This document shows, in pieces, positions 34,324-41,547 of a DNA stretch of 64,000 nucleotides; position 1 is the first letter of the stretch, and each line of letters opens with the position of its first letter. Position numbers and translations under genes: made by a program. The notes below the pieces were generated by a model that saw only the letters and a program-made list of their open reading frames with translations, had not been told where the DNA came from and did not search any database. Where the stretch lies: contig CAZFEL010000001.1 of NCBI GenBank assembly GCA_964517675.1, forward strand, positions 124,001 through 188,000, given 5' to 3'. This DNA is from Asbonarchaeum sp964517675. GTDB taxonomy: Archaea; Nanohalarchaeota; Nanosalinia; Nanosalinales; Nanoanaerosalinaceae.

Positions 34324-35388
34324 GTGAAGGAATGGCTGGAGAAGCACGGCTGGGATGAGAACCCGTTCAACTTCAAGATCTACCCGGATCTTCTTGTGGG
34401 CTATGAGAGTGAGATCACGGAACTCGAGGAGTCAATCGATGCTGACAACAAGTTCTCGATTGTCCTCGGGGAGACTGGTGCTGGTAAGACGAACCTGCTC
34501 CGGTGGCTTGTTTCGCAGTACGAGGATGAGCGTGATGTCTACTACATGCCCAAGCCCCCGACCAACAATGAGGACCTGCTGGAGTATCTGAAGGAGGAGA
34601 TCCTCCAGCCGGGTTTCATCTCACGTTTCTTCACGTCGTATTCACTGTACAACATACACGATGAACTCCAGGCGTCCCTGTCCGGACCGACCCTCCTGGT
34701 GATCGATGAGGGTCATGAGGCATCGACCGATGTTCTCAAATGGGTCCGGACGGCGATCGACCATGTGGAGGATCTATCCGTGATCGCGGCAGGGCTACCG
34801 GAGTTCGAGGATACCCTCGAGGGTGATGTCCACACGCTGTACAGCCGGGCGACGAACGTCTTGAGGCTGGCGTCCCTGGACCGTGATGAGACCATCGAGC
34901 TGATCAAGGAGCGTATCGCGAAGGTGGGTGGGTCGTCCCTGGAGCCGTTCACACAGCAGGCTGTGGTCGAGATCTATGACCGCACGGAAGGGTTCCCGCG
35001 TGAAGTCCTGCGTGCATGTAATGACTGTGTCGTTCACGCTTCACGTGAAGGTCTTTCCATCATCGATGCGGAGGATGTGAAAGGTGTCGTCGAGCGCGTG
35101 GGCGAGAAGGAAGGCGATGAACGACAGGAGGATGCGGAAGGCAGTGGGGAGCCATCTGCCGCCGAGGACCTCAATCTGACCGAGAAGCAGGAACGCGTCC
35201 TTGCGGTCCTGGAGGACGAGGGGCGATGCTCCTCGGGCGATGTGGTCGATGTGCTCGGTGATGATGAGTACACGAGCAGGTCACATGCGGTCAGGTCGGT
35301 CAACAATATACTGAAGCGACTGATGGACAACGGGGTTGTTGACCGCGAGAAGGAGGGTCGTTCGTACACGTACTTCGTCGCTGAGTAA
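34324..35388 (+). CDS. AAA+ ATPase (ExeA/TniB/Orc-like) with C-terminal winged helix
   Basis: 354 residues, GTG start. Walker A GETGAGKTNLL (about 49-59) and Walker B LLVIDEGHEA (about 128-137) are intact, with sensor-1 VIAAGLPE. The N-terminal WLEKHGWDENPFNFKIYP is the 'xNPFxxxP' entry typical of ExeA-like ATPases. An acidic linker (about 258-285) precedes a winged helix (LTEKQERVLAVLEDEGRCSSGDVVDVL). It could load or regulate a DNA-bound complex; no transposase or secretion partner lies nearby. Upstream is a dyad that may be its operator. Confidence 0.8.
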   Translation: MKEWLEKHGWDENPFNFKIYPDLLVGYESEITELEESIDADNKFSIVLGETGAGKTNLLRWLVSQYEDERDVYYMPKPPTNNEDLLEYLKEEILQPGFISRFFTSYSLYNIHDELQASLSGPTLLVIDEGHEASTDVLKWVRTAIDHVEDLSVIAAGLPEFEDTLEGDVHTLYSRATNVLRLASLDRDETIELIKERIAKVGGSSLEPFTQQAVVEIYDRTEGFPREVLRACNDCVVHASREGLSIIDAEDVKGVVERVGEKEGDERQEDAEGSGEPSAAEDLNLTEKQERVLAVLEDEGRCSSGDVVDVLGDDEYTSRSHAVRSVNNILKRLMDNGVVDREKEGRSYTYFVAE

Positions 35389-35450
35389 CCTCTGGCAACA
35401 TTTATTAATATGGGCGGAACGTTAAGGACTATAGCTTTTCAGGTGATACA

Positions 35451-35711
35451 ATGACTGGCAAGGTACGCGGCAAGGATCTGGTAGGGAAGACGGTGGTCAG
35501 CTCGGAGAAGGGGAAGAGGTTCGGCGAGGTAGCCGACATCAGCTTTGTTTCAGATACTGGCGAACTGATGAACCTTCTTCTCACCGATGCGACGACTCAC
35601 ATCGAGGAACTGAAACTCCAGCAGGATCAGAAGAGCCGTCACATGATCCCGTTCAGTGCGGTCAAGTCTGTTGGAGACTTCGTCATCGTCAACTCCGACG
35701 ACATCGTGTGA
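35451..35711 (+). CDS. PRC-barrel domain protein
   Basis: 86 residues, a single PRC barrel: RGKDLVGKTVVSSEKGKRFGEVADISF (residues 6-32) and HMIPFSAVKSVGDFVIVNSDDIV at the end. Free-standing PRC proteins are common in Euryarchaeota; links to cell division (CdpB type) and RNA processing exist. ACGTTAAGG about 26 bp upstream may be the TATA box. Confidence 0.85.
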   Translation: MTGKVRGKDLVGKTVVSSEKGKRFGEVADISFVSDTGELMNLLLTDATTHIEELKLQQDQKSRHMIPFSAVKSVGDFVIVNSDDIV

Positions 35712-35714
35712 GTG

Positions 35715-35735
35715 TACAGAGGGCCTGAACAACCC
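35715..35735 (+). terminator. Hairpin after the PRC-barrel gene
   Basis: AGAGGG and CCCTCT flank a 9-nt loop and follow the PRC stop by a few bases; T-rich sequence follows. Confidence 0.4.
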
Positions 35736-35836
35736 TCTGGTGATTTCTCCTTCGTCCCTGTAGTTCCTGCACTCTCGTTCGTCCAGCTCTGGTTCTTTCA
35801 GGACGGCGTCTGGTGGAGGTTCTTCTCGAGATAAAA

Positions 35837-35857
35837 AGAAAAGGGGGGGGGGGATTC
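35837..35857 (-). terminator. Pyrimidine-tract terminator of radA
   Basis: On the minus strand the bases after radA read a C-run followed by TTTTCTTTTT, a strong T-rich archaeal terminator. Confidence 0.55.
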
Positions 35858-35864
35858 GGGTGGC

Positions 35865-36809
35865 CTATGCGTCCTCGAGGCCACCGTCCGTGACGCGGAA
35901 GACCGCCTCGCCCTCGGGAAGGTACGGGCAATCGACCAGTCGCGCGATACGTTTGTCCTTCTTGCTCTTGCGCAGGTAGATGCGGAACGCGGAGGCGTGC
36001 CCGACGATGTGGCCGCCGATCGCTGAGGTCGGATCGCCGAACAGCTGGTCGGGGTTGGCCATGACCTGGTTGGTGACCACGACCGCGGCGTTGTGGGTGT
36101 TGGCGAGCCGCTGGAGTGTGTGCATGTGCTCGTTGAGCTTCTGCTGTCGTTCTGCGAGCTGTCCACGACCAACGTAGTCGGATCTGAACTGTGCGGTCAG
36201 GGAATCGACCACGACCAGTCCGATGTCGTTGTCCTTCATGATGTCCTGGGCCTTCTCCGCGAGCAGGATCTGGTGGTCGGAGTTGAATGCCCGTGCGACA
36301 TAGATGTCATCGAGGACCTCGTCCGGGTCCATGTCACGTGCCTCGGCCATCTGTTCGATGCGCTCGGGGATGAAGGTGTCTTCCGTGTCGATGAATACGA
36401 CACCCGTATCGAGGCCGCCTTCCTCCTCGGGGAGCTGGGCATTGACCGCCAGCTGGAGCGCTGTCTGGGTCTTGGCGGAGCCGAATTCGCCGTAGAGCTC
36501 GGTGATGCACTGGGTCTCAATCCCGCCATCGAGGAGCTCGTCCAGGTTGCCGGCGGACAGGGTGATCTTGGACATGTTCTCCCGCTCGGCCATCTTATCC
36601 GATCCCTTCTGGAAGCCGAGGTCGAGCTCGTCCCGTGCCGCGTTGATGATTTTGTTGGCGGTCTTGGAGCCGAGATCTGCGACCTCGGAGAGATCGGCTG
36701 CGCTCATCGTTGCGATGGACATGAGGCTGTCGTATCCTGCGTCCGCTAGTTTATCTGCTGTCTTGCTTCCCACGCCGGGGAGGTCCTGGAGGTCTGTGTC
36801 TTCACTCAT
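35865..36809 (-). CDS. radA: Recombinase RadA
   Basis: 314 residues from ATG 36809. An N-terminal HhH domain (LPGVGSKTADKLADAGYDSL, about 10-29) is followed by the RecA core: Walker A GEFGSAKTQ (about 109-117), where Ala replaces the usual Gly, and Walker B LVVVDSLTA. Loop 2 has GDPTSAIGGHIVGH. RadA forms the strand-exchange filament. It overlaps the RPA gene by 8 nt (ATGAGTGA), giving a histone-RPA-radA operon. Confidence 0.95.
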   Translation of the reverse strand: MSEDTDLQDLPGVGSKTADKLADAGYDSLMSIATMSAADLSEVADLGSKTANKIINAARDELDLGFQKGSDKMAERENMSKITLSAGNLDELLDGGIETQCITELYGEFGSAKTQTALQLAVNAQLPEEEGGLDTGVVFIDTEDTFIPERIEQMAEARDMDPDEVLDDIYVARAFNSDHQILLAEKAQDIMKDNDIGLVVVDSLTAQFRSDYVGRGQLAERQQKLNEHMHTLQRLANTHNAAVVVTNQVMANPDQLFGDPTSAIGGHIVGHASAFRIYLRKSKKDKRIARLVDCPYLPEGEAVFRVTDGGLEDA

Positions 36810-37803
36810 CCTGTATCGCCTCGATTGTGTTGTGTATCTCGTCCTGTATGTCTGGTCGCTCGCTCTCGTTGACGATGAGCTCCATCGCATCGAAGAAGTC
36901 GTTCCGCTGGGAACGACCCTTCACGCGTACTCTTGTGCCGAGGACTTTTTCAGCATGGTCCTGTACCTTCCGCGAGTTCCCCTGGAAGTCCTCGCCCTCT
37001 GCCTGGAGGAGCTTCTTGGCGTCGTCCCGGAAGAAGACACACCTGATGTTGCCGAACCCGTCATCGATGATCGCCGTGAGGGCGAGGTTGTACTCAGGCT
37101 CGATGTCCCCGTGCTCGGGGCACTCGTAGTCGTTGTCCTTCTTGAGGGTCTCCCCGCAGTCCGGGCACGTCTGGTAGAAGGGGTTCTTGGTGTATATCTG
37201 GACGACGTCACCGCTGATCTCGTAGTTGACGTTCTTTGACGTGATCTCATCGACCGCTACACGGGTGTATTCTGTCCCGCTGGAGTCCGAGCTGCCGGTC
37301 TCTTTGACGTCGGTGATCGCATCGTCGTCGATCCGCTTGATCTTGGTGTTGTCACCAATCCTGAGCTCCGGGTTGCCGCGGTTGTCCTCACGGGAGTACG
37401 CGTTCGCGATCTCGATATTGTCACCGATATCCATCTTCTCAGCGACATCGACCTGGTCGTCCCACAGTGACATGCGGACGGTCCCTGTCTCGTCACCGAG
37501 GACGAGGTTCCGTACTTTGCCGTCATCACCGTCGTCCCGCTCGAATGTGTTGAGATCGGTGATATCAGTGACCTGTGCCTTGATGCTGATGCGGCTCATC
37601 CCGGGGACGAGGCTCTCGATCTTGAGATCCTTCTCGACGTCCTTTGCGATGTTGACGCCGTGCTCCCGGGCGACGAGGTGGGCGGCCCCTTCATCCGAGA
37701 CGAGGCCGGAGAATTCTTCTTCCTTGGTCTCGACTTTCTCCCGCACCTCGTCCTCGTCGAGTTCTGATTCGTCCGCTATCTTCTGTATGAGTTCGTCTAC
37801 CAT
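36802..37803 (-). CDS. rpa: Replication protein A (RPA/Rfa1-like single-stranded DNA-binding protein)
   Basis: 333 residues. An N-terminal helical region (about 1-60) precedes an OB fold at about 70-165 (RISIKAQVTDITDLNTF, RNLVLGDETGTVRMSLW). A zinc ribbon, CPDCGETLKKDNDYECPEHG, lies at about 215-234. A second OB fold follows (NLALTAIIDDGFGNIRCVFF, TRVRVKGRSQRNDFFDAMEL). It protects ssDNA in replication and repair. It starts 4 nt after the histone stop and overlaps radA. Confidence 0.92.
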   Translation of the reverse strand: MVDELIQKIADESELDEDEVREKVETKEEEFSGLVSDEGAAHLVAREHGVNIAKDVEKDLKIESLVPGMSRISIKAQVTDITDLNTFERDDGDDGKVRNLVLGDETGTVRMSLWDDQVDVAEKMDIGDNIEIANAYSREDNRGNPELRIGDNTKIKRIDDDAITDVKETGSSDSSGTEYTRVAVDEITSKNVNYEISGDVVQIYTKNPFYQTCPDCGETLKKDNDYECPEHGDIEPEYNLALTAIIDDGFGNIRCVFFRDDAKKLLQAEGEDFQGNSRKVQDHAEKVLGTRVRVKGRSQRNDFFDAMELIVNESERPDIQDEIHNTIEAIQDE

Positions 37804-37807
37804 TGTC

Positions 37808-38005
37808 CTATTCGAGTGCTTTGATGACGTCGTCCTTTGTTATGACCTTCCGTTCACTGTCTGCTGCAAGACCGACGGCCTCTTCGGAGATGTAGCCGGC
37901 GAAGAGCTCGATCGTGTCGGCCAGTTCTTCCGCAGCGTCTTCGTCGACGTCGTCGGCGCCTGCATCCTCCAGGATGCGATGCATCGTTTTTGTTGAGAGT
38001 TCCAT
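37808..38005 (-). CDS. Archaeal histone (first copy)
   Basis: 65 residues, a single histone fold: STKTMHRILEDAGADDVDEDAAEELADTIE then EEAVGLAADSERKVITKDDVIKALE. It is unusually acidic: the tail has few DNA-binding basics and Glu/Asp fill the first loop, so DNA binding may be weak or need a partner. It heads the histone-RPA-radA operon. The second histone at 42468 is basic and canonical, so a heterodimer is plausible. Confidence 0.85.
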   Translation of the reverse strand: MELSTKTMHRILEDAGADDVDEDAAEELADTIELFAGYISEEAVGLAADSERKVITKDDVIKALE

Positions 38006-38143
38006 GGGACCATCGTACCCTTGTCTGCTGGTTCTTAAATAAATGCGACCTGTTCTCGTTCAATGGTTGTGGCCGAACATATATAACGGATGCCGGACGA
38101 AAGTATTAATTACAGCCGAGGACAAAAAAGTGAGTGGGGGACG

Positions 38144-38422
38144 ATGACCGAACTGCGCAACATGTTTCTGCACGGCAAACCGGCCCGGATCCTCGTGGGG
38201 ATCAAGCGAGGCCACGAGTCGAAGTATGCGTCGATCCTCTCCCGGGAGGCGGACTGTACGTACTCCCACACGGTCAAGATCCTCAACACCTTCCAGGACC
38301 ATGACCTGGTCAAGTTCGAGAAGGAGGGCCGGAAGAAGCTGGTCGACCTGACCGATGAAGGTGCAGAACTCGCACGGAAGATGGAATCGATCATGGAGCA
38401 TCTGGACGAGATCCCAAACTAA
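38144..38422 (+). CDS. MarR/winged-helix transcription regulator
   Basis: 92 residues from ATG 38144. A winged helix spans about 10-75: ARILVGIKRGHESKYASILSREADCTYSHTVKILNTFQDHDLVKFEKEGRKKLVDLT is the helix-turn-helix plus wing. A C-terminal helix (AELARKMESIMEHL) suits dimerisation. TATTAATTA lies near 38104-38112. It diverges from the histone operon; a role in regulating it is possible but unproven. The AT-rich nuclease gene begins 8 nt downstream. Confidence 0.85.
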   Translation: MTELRNMFLHGKPARILVGIKRGHESKYASILSREADCTYSHTVKILNTFQDHDLVKFEKEGRKKLVDLTDEGAELARKMESIMEHLDEIPN

Positions 38423-38430
38423 CATCTACT

Positions 38431-39444
38431 ATGTGGCCATACGAAGAAAAGGAGCGCTGGATTAAAATCTATGAAAGGCGCCTTAAGGGCGAAATTGATC
38501 AGTTTCCCTCGAATTTCTGGAAGAAAAATGGTAGAGAAAAAGCATTAGCTTTGTTGAGGCATTATATAAAGACGAACGACATTGAACCCTCAGAACTCCC
38601 AAATCTTAACAATAGGCAATTACTCAGAGATGCGCGCCTTTACACGCCGCTCAAAAACATTTTCGACGGTGATTCTGCCGATTATTTCGTGGCGGCATTT
38701 CAAGAGTTAAGTCATGATCAATTCCGTTTTAGTTCCAATACCAAAATAGACTGGGATAAAGTAGAGGAGTTGCGGTCAAAAAACTGTACAGTTAGGGCAA
38801 TAGCGGAGCACCTAGGCTGCAATACAACTACGTTGCGTGAACGTGCGAAGAAGAACGGTTTGGACTTAGAGTTGCCTGAGGACGCCCCAGCTATCCAGGG
38901 TTCGGTAGAAGAGGTACTTTTCTTCTGGAAGCAGGTTGATAGAGTATTGAATGAGGAAATAACTTTAGAAATGCTTGTTGAGACTCTTGAAGACGAAAAT
39001 AATTGGTCTTATAACAAAACGAAACGTTATTTGAATCGTTTTGGCATTAAAAAAGAGATAGGACGACAAAACACATCATTACGGCGTATAACAGAAATTG
39101 ACAATCCAGACGATCTCAATAAGTCGGAGAAAAAGGTTTACGAGAATATTGATGGGCTTAAGAAGCTATATGGTTATGGTGCTGACTTTATAAGAAATGA
39201 TTCGGTGTTGATAGAGGCAAAGACAACTGCTTCTTCTCAGACTTTGCCTAAATCGATTTTACAGCTTCTTATGGCTGAGGACTTTCTGGAAAAAAGATAT
39301 GGTGAGATCAAGGAGAAACAAGTTTATTGCCTAAAGACTAGTATTGGAAAAAACAAAGAGTCATCAATGCGACGCCTTCTCAACCATTTTGGTGTTTCTC
39401 TCTTCGTATTTGATGAAGAGGACGATTCTTTCATTGACTGGTGA
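38431..39444 (+). CDS. HTH-containing PD-(D/E)XK-like nuclease, horizontally acquired
   Basis: 337 residues. Residues about 25-90 (FWKKNGREKALALLRHYI, LPNLNNRQLLRDA) resemble the N-terminal module of phage/endonuclease-associated proteins. An HTH lies at about 114-145 (SKNCTVRAIAEHLGCNTTTLRERAKK). The nuclease core appears at about 250-264: GADF (Asp252) then VLIEAK (Glu262-Ala-Lys264), a PD-(D/E)XK pattern, followed by a helix with Gln278. No methyltransferase is nearby. The AT-rich composition and codon use differ sharply from both sides. Confidence 0.65.
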   Translation: MWPYEEKERWIKIYERRLKGEIDQFPSNFWKKNGREKALALLRHYIKTNDIEPSELPNLNNRQLLRDARLYTPLKNIFDGDSADYFVAAFQELSHDQFRFSSNTKIDWDKVEELRSKNCTVRAIAEHLGCNTTTLRERAKKNGLDLELPEDAPAIQGSVEEVLFFWKQVDRVLNEEITLEMLVETLEDENNWSYNKTKRYLNRFGIKKEIGRQNTSLRRITEIDNPDDLNKSEKKVYENIDGLKKLYGYGADFIRNDSVLIEAKTTASSQTLPKSILQLLMAEDFLEKRYGEIKEKQVYCLKTSIGKNKESSMRRLLNHFGVSLFVFDEEDDSFIDW

Positions 39445-39499
39445 AAACCTTACTATGAAGGAAACCCAGTTCTTCTGAAAGCCCCGTTGTTCGCTTTGT

Positions 39500-39523
39500 A
39501 TGAACACCCAGTACGTGTGTTCA
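39500..39523. repeat. Inverted repeat after the nuclease gene
   Basis: ATGAACAC and GTGTTCAT flank a spacer (CCAGTACGT-like). It may terminate the nuclease transcript or be an operator. Confidence 0.45.
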
Positions 39524-39563
39524 TCTAAAATAAACAGTCTTCGACTAGGTTCGTCGCTAAAGC

Positions 39564-39657
39564 GTCCGAGATCGACACCCTCTCCGGTCCCGCGCACCCG
39601 TGGTTGCGGAGGTGAGATGCGGGTGGAAACGACACCCAGAAATCCGAACGCTCGGAC
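39564..39657. ncRNA. Candidate structured RNA of about 94 nt (strand undecided)
   Basis: An outer 7-bp stem, GTCCGAG (39564-39570) with CTCGGAC (39651-39657), encloses two hairpins: CTCCG (39582-39586) with CGGAG (39607-39611), and GGGTG (39621-39625) with CACCC (39633-39637) around a 7-nt loop. TAAAATAAA (39526-39534) would suit plus-strand transcription and TTTATATAG (about 39699-39707, minus) the opposite. It does not fit a tRNA, because 13 nt separate the second hairpin from the outer stem. Confidence 0.35.
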
Positions 39658-39780
39658 CCCTTTCCAAGATCGTGTGAGCTTGTCAGCGAGACCGGTGTAC
39701 TATATAAACCGCGGCCCGGATCGACGGTTCTGCATATCTGTCTGGCGCGCAGGCGTGGGTGTGCGGTACGATATTATAAA

Positions 39781-39800
39781 TGTTGACGGCGTCGTCAACA
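39781..39800. repeat. 8-bp inverted repeat after a TATA-like element
   Basis: TGTTGACG-GCGT-CGTCAACA, directly following ATATTATAAA (about 39771-39780). The position of an operator just inside a promoter; no downstream plus-strand gene is seen. Confidence 0.5.
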
Positions 39801-39824
39801 GGCCGGTTCAGTGGCTCTGGCATG

Positions 39825-39889
39825 ATGTTGACTGAAAGGTAAACTATTTGTTGATCGGTCAATATGTTGGCTTAAAGGTCTACTATTCG
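39825..39889. repeat. 26-bp imperfect direct repeat
   Basis: Two copies, 39825-39850 and 39864-39889 (21 of 26 identical, 39 bp apart), with a shared core ATGTTGRCTKAAAGGT and ACTATT. The spacer has TTGATCGGTCAA, an inverted repeat. Candidate protein-binding sites. Confidence 0.55.
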
Positions 39890-39918
39890 GTGGTTGTGCT
39901 CTCGTGATGAACACTCGT

Positions 39919-39942
39919 TCCACATGAAACCACGGGGAGGTG
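39919..39942 (+). promoter_or_regulatory. Isolated ORB-like element F
   Basis: TTCCACATGAAAC followed by CACGGGGAGGTG. The dyad half matches ORB boxes A and E well, but there is no orc1 here. Confidence 0.45.
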
Positions 39943-40055
39943 ACATCACAGTGTCGTGGTTGCTGGGTGGGGGGACCTTGGGTCGCGGGTGTGTAGATGG
40001 GACGAACAATCCGTGAGTGTTCTATCTGTTTGAACATTTGTGGACCCGGTCCCGA

Positions 40056-40546
40056 TCACTCGAGTTCGGCGTCGGCCGCGACAAGGAGGTAGGTCTTGTC
40101 CTGGGTGCCGGTCCAGAAGCTGTGGTCGGCACCCCGCTGTGAGATCTCACCCTGGACTGTGAGCTCTCCATCGTAGGCGGCGTCATCGATGCTCTCGATC
40201 TCTTCGAGGAGGACTTCGGTGATGTCGCCGTCGTCGGTGTCCGCGACCAGAAGGCCCGACCGCTCGTCCCCGGCATCGGCCCGGGTGTGGAGGCGGTAGG
40301 TGTGGCGGGTGTCCTTACAGCAGCCGGTGTGCCACTCTCGCTCGCCGAGGTACTGTGGGTGGCCGCTGGTCTCGATGTCGTCGTAGTGGAACTGTTCTGT
40401 GTCGATGATAAGGTCTTCGAGGCTGATTTCTTCGTATTCGTCGTCTGGCTGTTCGTCGGCGGACATGCAGCCGGCGAGACCGGTTGCTGTTGCTGCGATG
40501 GCCCCGTCATCTGCCGTCGTGTGAGGTACGGTGCATCGTCGGACAT
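40056..40546 (-). CDS. Tat-type lipoprotein, apparent one-base frameshift in signal peptide
   Basis: The mature part (from Met 40466) is an acidic, beta-rich domain of 136 residues that I do not recognise. Upstream of it the same frame reads AIAATATGLAGC, a hydrophobic stretch plus lipobox (LAGC). The true start lies in another frame: ATG 40546, 27 bp after TTAAAAG, begins MSDDAPYLTRRQMTG, a twin-arginine N-terminus. The frames join only if one G is added to the GGGG run at 40502-40505 (minus strand). So this is a mutated gene, a phase-variable gene or a sequencing error. Exported and lipid-anchored if intact. Confidence 0.7.
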
Positions 40547-40636
40547 CGTTAGTATCGTACGGTGGTGATGATTCTTTTAAGGCCGTCTGTTGACTCCTGA
40601 GTTAACCTTTTGTACCGGTGCTGGCAACGTTGGTCT

Positions 40637-41002
40637 ATGAAGCTGGACTATGAGGAGACCTCGACGCGGATGTCGCGGGAGGCGATGCTGGAGCAACTGT
40701 TCCCGACCCAGGATGCGTACCGGGGGATCACGGCGGATCTCATTGACCTGTTCGTGGAGAAGGCAGAGCGGATCGAGGGACGCCAGGAGCTGGAGGTCTC
40801 ATCGGTGGTCTCGAAGCTGGAAGATCGGGGCCACAACCGTCACACGGTGTACAAGGTGCTGAACGAGTACCTGGTGCCGATGGGGCTGGTGAACTGGAAG
40901 AAATTCGAGGGCTCGATGCAGCTATCGAAGCGGTTTGGCAATGCCTTGCGGAACTTCTCGATTTCGTGGAAGAACTTCGTGGATGCGATTGAGGAGGACT
41001 GA
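40637..41002 (+). CDS. Winged-helix-like small DNA-binding protein
   Basis: 121 residues from ATG 40637. An N-terminal acidic helix precedes SSVVSKLEDRGHNRHTVYKVLNEYLVPMGLVNWKKFEGSMQLSKRFG (about 55-100), a helix-turn-helix followed by a wing. The Trp-rich C-terminus (SISWKNFVDAIEE) may dimerise. A hairpin GAGCGC/GCGCTC at 41058-41076 could end the transcript. It diverges from the lipoprotein gene. Target unknown. Confidence 0.7.
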   Translation: MKLDYEETSTRMSREAMLEQLFPTQDAYRGITADLIDLFVEKAERIEGRQELEVSSVVSKLEDRGHNRHTVYKVLNEYLVPMGLVNWKKFEGSMQLSKRFGNALRNFSISWKNFVDAIEED

Positions 41003-41134
41003 CAGGGCTGTTCACTGGGTGCGAACACGTACTGGGCGTGGGAGAAGATGGCCGGGTGAGCGCTTCGACCGCGCTCTGGGCTGTTTCGGGACGGCAGCGA
41101 TCGGGCCTGGGCCGTCATCTCGTGCCGTCATGTC

Positions 41135-41251
41135 TTACATGGAGATCTGACGGACTTCGGTGTCTGATGCGACTTTGATCACTTTGAGTCCGTTTTCTCC
41201 TGGTTCTTGACTGTCAAGTTCTTTCTCGAAGGTGTGGCATTCGAAACACAT
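41135..41251 (-). CDS. Possible 38-aa small protein (CxxCH)
   Basis: Begins MCFECHTFEKELD and continues in a mixed charged pattern. The frame extends upstream without ATG/GTG for about 24 codons (PRGANPT just before the Met), which could be a longer gene with an unusual start. No promoter directly precedes it. The CxxCH would suit zinc or haem. Confidence 0.25.
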   Translation of the reverse strand: MCFECHTFEKELDSQEPGENGLKVIKVASDTEVRQISM

Positions 41252-41389
41252 TGTGGGGTTGGCACCTCGTGGCAGGCCACTGTGGGGGTGTGACCTGAAT
41301 CGTGGTTTGGGACGAACCGTTCACGTGTCAGTGCGCTAACTGGCACATGATGTCAGGATCCAGGGTCGGTATGACACGTCATCCCCTGT

Positions 41390-41479
41390 TTACCAGTGCT
41401 TGGGAGAGAAACCGTAGATAATGCTGGCCAGATCAATCTTCATGGAGTGATTGACGTCCGTCTGACCAGCCTGTATCAT
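41390..41479 (-). CDS. Possible 29-aa leaderless peptide, or 5' part of an RNA
   Basis: ATG 41479 lies 26 bp after the centre of a TATATATA box, the spacing of leaderless genes in this window. But the same bases form a stable hairpin (41423-41470), which is unexpected in a coding start. Confidence 0.25.
   Translation of the reverse strand: MIQAGQTDVNHSMKIDLASIIYGFSPKHW
41423..41470 (-). ncRNA. Stable hairpin at the 5' end of a putative minus-strand RNA
   Basis: On the minus strand GCTGGTCAGA pairs with TCTGGCCAGC (one G-U) and TCAATC with GATTGA, giving 16 bp with a 6-nt bulge and a 10-nt loop. It starts about 9 nt after the predicted transcription start. Confidence 0.4.
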
Positions 41480-41547
41480 TGTGAGCAAAGATGGGGGGCA
41501 GGGATATATATACTTTGTGCCGTTTCCTGCCGTATTTTGAACGGTCT

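Larger units (their letters stand above)
39445..40055. other. Gene-poor structured region between the nuclease and lipoprotein genes
   Basis: 611 bp with no convincing CDS. It contains an inverted repeat ATGAACAC/GTGTTCAT (39500-39523), a folded GC-rich element (39564-39657), a TATA-like ATATAAAC near 39698-39706, an inverted repeat (39781-39800), a direct repeat (39825-39889) and an ORB-like element (39919-39942). An open minus-strand frame (39364-39705) reads into the nuclease gene and has no start signal. Confidence 0.5.
41003..41547. other. Gene-poor region with strong hairpins and a good minus-strand promoter
   Basis: 545 bp without a recognisable family. A minus-strand TATATATA (41503-41511) predicts a start at about 41479. 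Immediately downstream is a long hairpin (41423-41470). Another near-palindrome, GTGTCAGT-GCGCTA-ACTGGCAC, lies at about 41326-41347. Two short minus-strand frames (41390-41479 and 41135-41251) could be peptides. An RNA is at least as likely. Confidence 0.45.

Noticed and set aside
39564..39657. tRNA in the structured element
   Set aside because: The 7-bp outer stem and a 5-bp/7-nt hairpin look tRNA-like, but the hairpin is 13 nt from the acceptor stem, and there is no GTTCRANNC loop or D-arm.
39500..39835. Plus-strand frame of 111 codons in the gene-poor region
   Set aside because: It runs through hairpins and repeats, has no promoter at its start, and its product shows no protein-like pattern.
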